From Limonium bicolor (lineage: Eukaryota > Streptophyta > Magnoliopsida > Caryophyllales > Plumbaginaceae): a stretch of 64,000 nt of DNA. Position 1 is the first letter of the stretch; each line of letters starts with the position of its first letter. A program made the translations under genes and the position numbers. The stretch spans positions 2,790,001 to 2,854,000 of the forward strand of contig CM041779.1 of assembly GCA_023374045.1 (NCBI GenBank), written 5' to 3'. Of the stretch, positions 63,101-64,000 are shown piece after piece. A model generated the notes under the pieces. It worked only from the letters and a program-made list of their open reading frames with translations. It did no database searches and was not told the DNA's origin.

Positions 63101-64000
63101 TCTTTACGGGTCAGATGTTGAAGATGAAATGACTATGATGCATGTAGACACTAAATGCTAGATGTACAATGATATGCAGTTTTTGGAGAGAGTGTATGGC
63201 TTATCTCTATTAACATGAGGTTTACGGATATAAGACACCTTCGGTTCGATCTTGAGTGATTGTTGAACAAGAATGCATGAATCACTTTCCTCTCATGGAG
63301 GGATGTGGGTTAATCTCTCGTGAGTATGGTCGTGTGTGCTAATGGTGTGATGATACTCTCAACGTTCAGAGCAGTATTTTCCTAAGAATTTCTTTCGAGG
63401 TCATGGACTTTCCGATCCTTACAAGTTCCTCACCTGCAATGGGGGTAGGCTATTATATTTTGGTGCTTAGATCAAAGAGTCGCTCGCACTCAAAGGACCC
63501 TGTGGGGTAGGGTCGCACTCATTCACTCATAGTCCCTGTATTGTGAGGTGGGACATGTTGATAACAAGTATGAAGATTATGATTCATGTTTCAGATCTGA
63601 TACTTTCAGTCAACACTCAACAACTAACGAGTCAGAGGTCTTTTATTAGGTTATAATGGGGATGAGGGGTATGATGTATGTCACACGGGACTGTGGGATT
63701 TATTTGAGAATTGTGGAGCTTTTGTGCAATAAAGGACGTGTTTCGCCTTTGCCATGGGTGGAATGATTGGATGGGTTTTGATAACCTTTTATTGGTTTGT
63801 ACGGGATATCATTGGTCCTTCTGATTTGGATTTCTCCTTATTACCTCTTCTGGTGTTCGGTTTGACTTTTCTTCTCATTTTGTTCTTTGAAATTGCAGTT
63901 GGCTCATCAACTTTCTCAAGCGTTCTCTGCTTTGTATTTTGGCTTTCAGCTTTGAAGTTGCATTGACTCATTGATCTTCTTGAACACTTTCGGTGTTCTT
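60196..64000 (-). repeat. Internal region of the TAT-like element, copy 2 (partial)
   Basis: Repeats 45819-49609 base for base apart from scattered 1-base changes. It includes the tandem array at 60390-61260 and is cut by the window end. Confidence 0.8.
60390..61260 (-). repeat. Tandem array, alternating 84/88-base units, copy 2
   Basis: Same ten-unit alternating array as 46010-46895, with the same order of unit types. The whole region was therefore duplicated after the array formed. Confidence 0.85.

Larger units (their letters stand above)
38890..64000 (-). mobile_element. Tandem TAT/Ogre-like non-autonomous LTR retrotransposon (LTR-internal-LTR-internal)
   Basis: 38890-49609 and 53280-64000 are near-identical at a spacing of about 14.39 kb. 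On the minus strand the LTR starts TGTAGACACC and ends CACCCTCCACA, about 6.92 kb. A TAT/Ogre-style primer site (TGGCGACTCTGCTAGGGA) follows the right-hand LTR after two bases. The order from left is 3' LTR 38890-45818, internal 45819-53279, LTR 53280-60195, and a further internal region from 60196 past the window end. The internal region has no recognisable gag or pol, so the element is non-autonomous. A shared-LTR tandem of this kind is expected from unequal recombination; assembly duplication must be excluded. Confidence 0.75.

Overview
This is a plant, probably eudicot, nuclear window made mostly of transposable elements. Evidence for a plant: Ty3/gypsy chromovirus (Tekay/Del-like) and TAT/Ogre-like LTR retrotransposons with initiator-Met and Ogre-type primer sites, spliceosomal introns, telomere-like TTTAGGG motifs, and two host genes of plant families. 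No species can be named from the sequence.

Layout. (1) 1-13235: a plus-strand Tekay-like element with very long LTRs (about 4.7 kb). The window opens inside its 5' LTR. It carries gag, an AlkB-type 2OG-Fe(II) dioxygenase closest to the ALKBH1-like family of plants, and pol ending in a chromodomain. (2) 13229/13236-25126: a minus-strand relative of the same lineage. It also has an AlkB domain directly upstream of its protease and is cut off inside AlkB. A non-coding LTR element (15387-21618) with a near-perfect target duplication is nested in its integrase. (3) 25126-28170: three terminal-inverted-repeat or foldback elements, one with telomere-like internal repeats. (4) 28171-38682: a host gene island holding an RluA-type RNA pseudouridine synthase gene (PUS6-like, plus strand, frame broken by 1-base indels) and a 12-exon GH1 beta-glucosidase gene (BGLU45-47-like, minus strand), facing each other tail to tail. 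A second telomere-motif repeat element follows. (5) 38890-64000: a minus-strand TAT/Ogre-like non-autonomous element in tandem LTR-internal-LTR-internal order, period about 14.39 kb. It is inserted in what looks like the RNase H end of a LINE.

Most interesting point: both Tekay-like elements carry a catalytically complete-looking AlkB domain between gag and pol. In the plus-strand copy, splicing 3671-3800 joins Gag in frame to AlkB, which then stops. Splicing from the same donor to 4658 skips AlkB and joins Gag in frame to Pol. The 4658-type acceptor has the same phase and place in the minus-strand copy. This suggests a retrotransposon that encodes a nucleic-acid dealkylase and may use alternative splicing to set Gag-AlkB versus Gag-Pol output.

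Caveat: nearly every coding region is broken by single-base indels, many in homopolymers, including in otherwise well-preserved host genes. This looks at least partly like uncorrected long-read sequence, so 'pseudogene' calls are uncertain.
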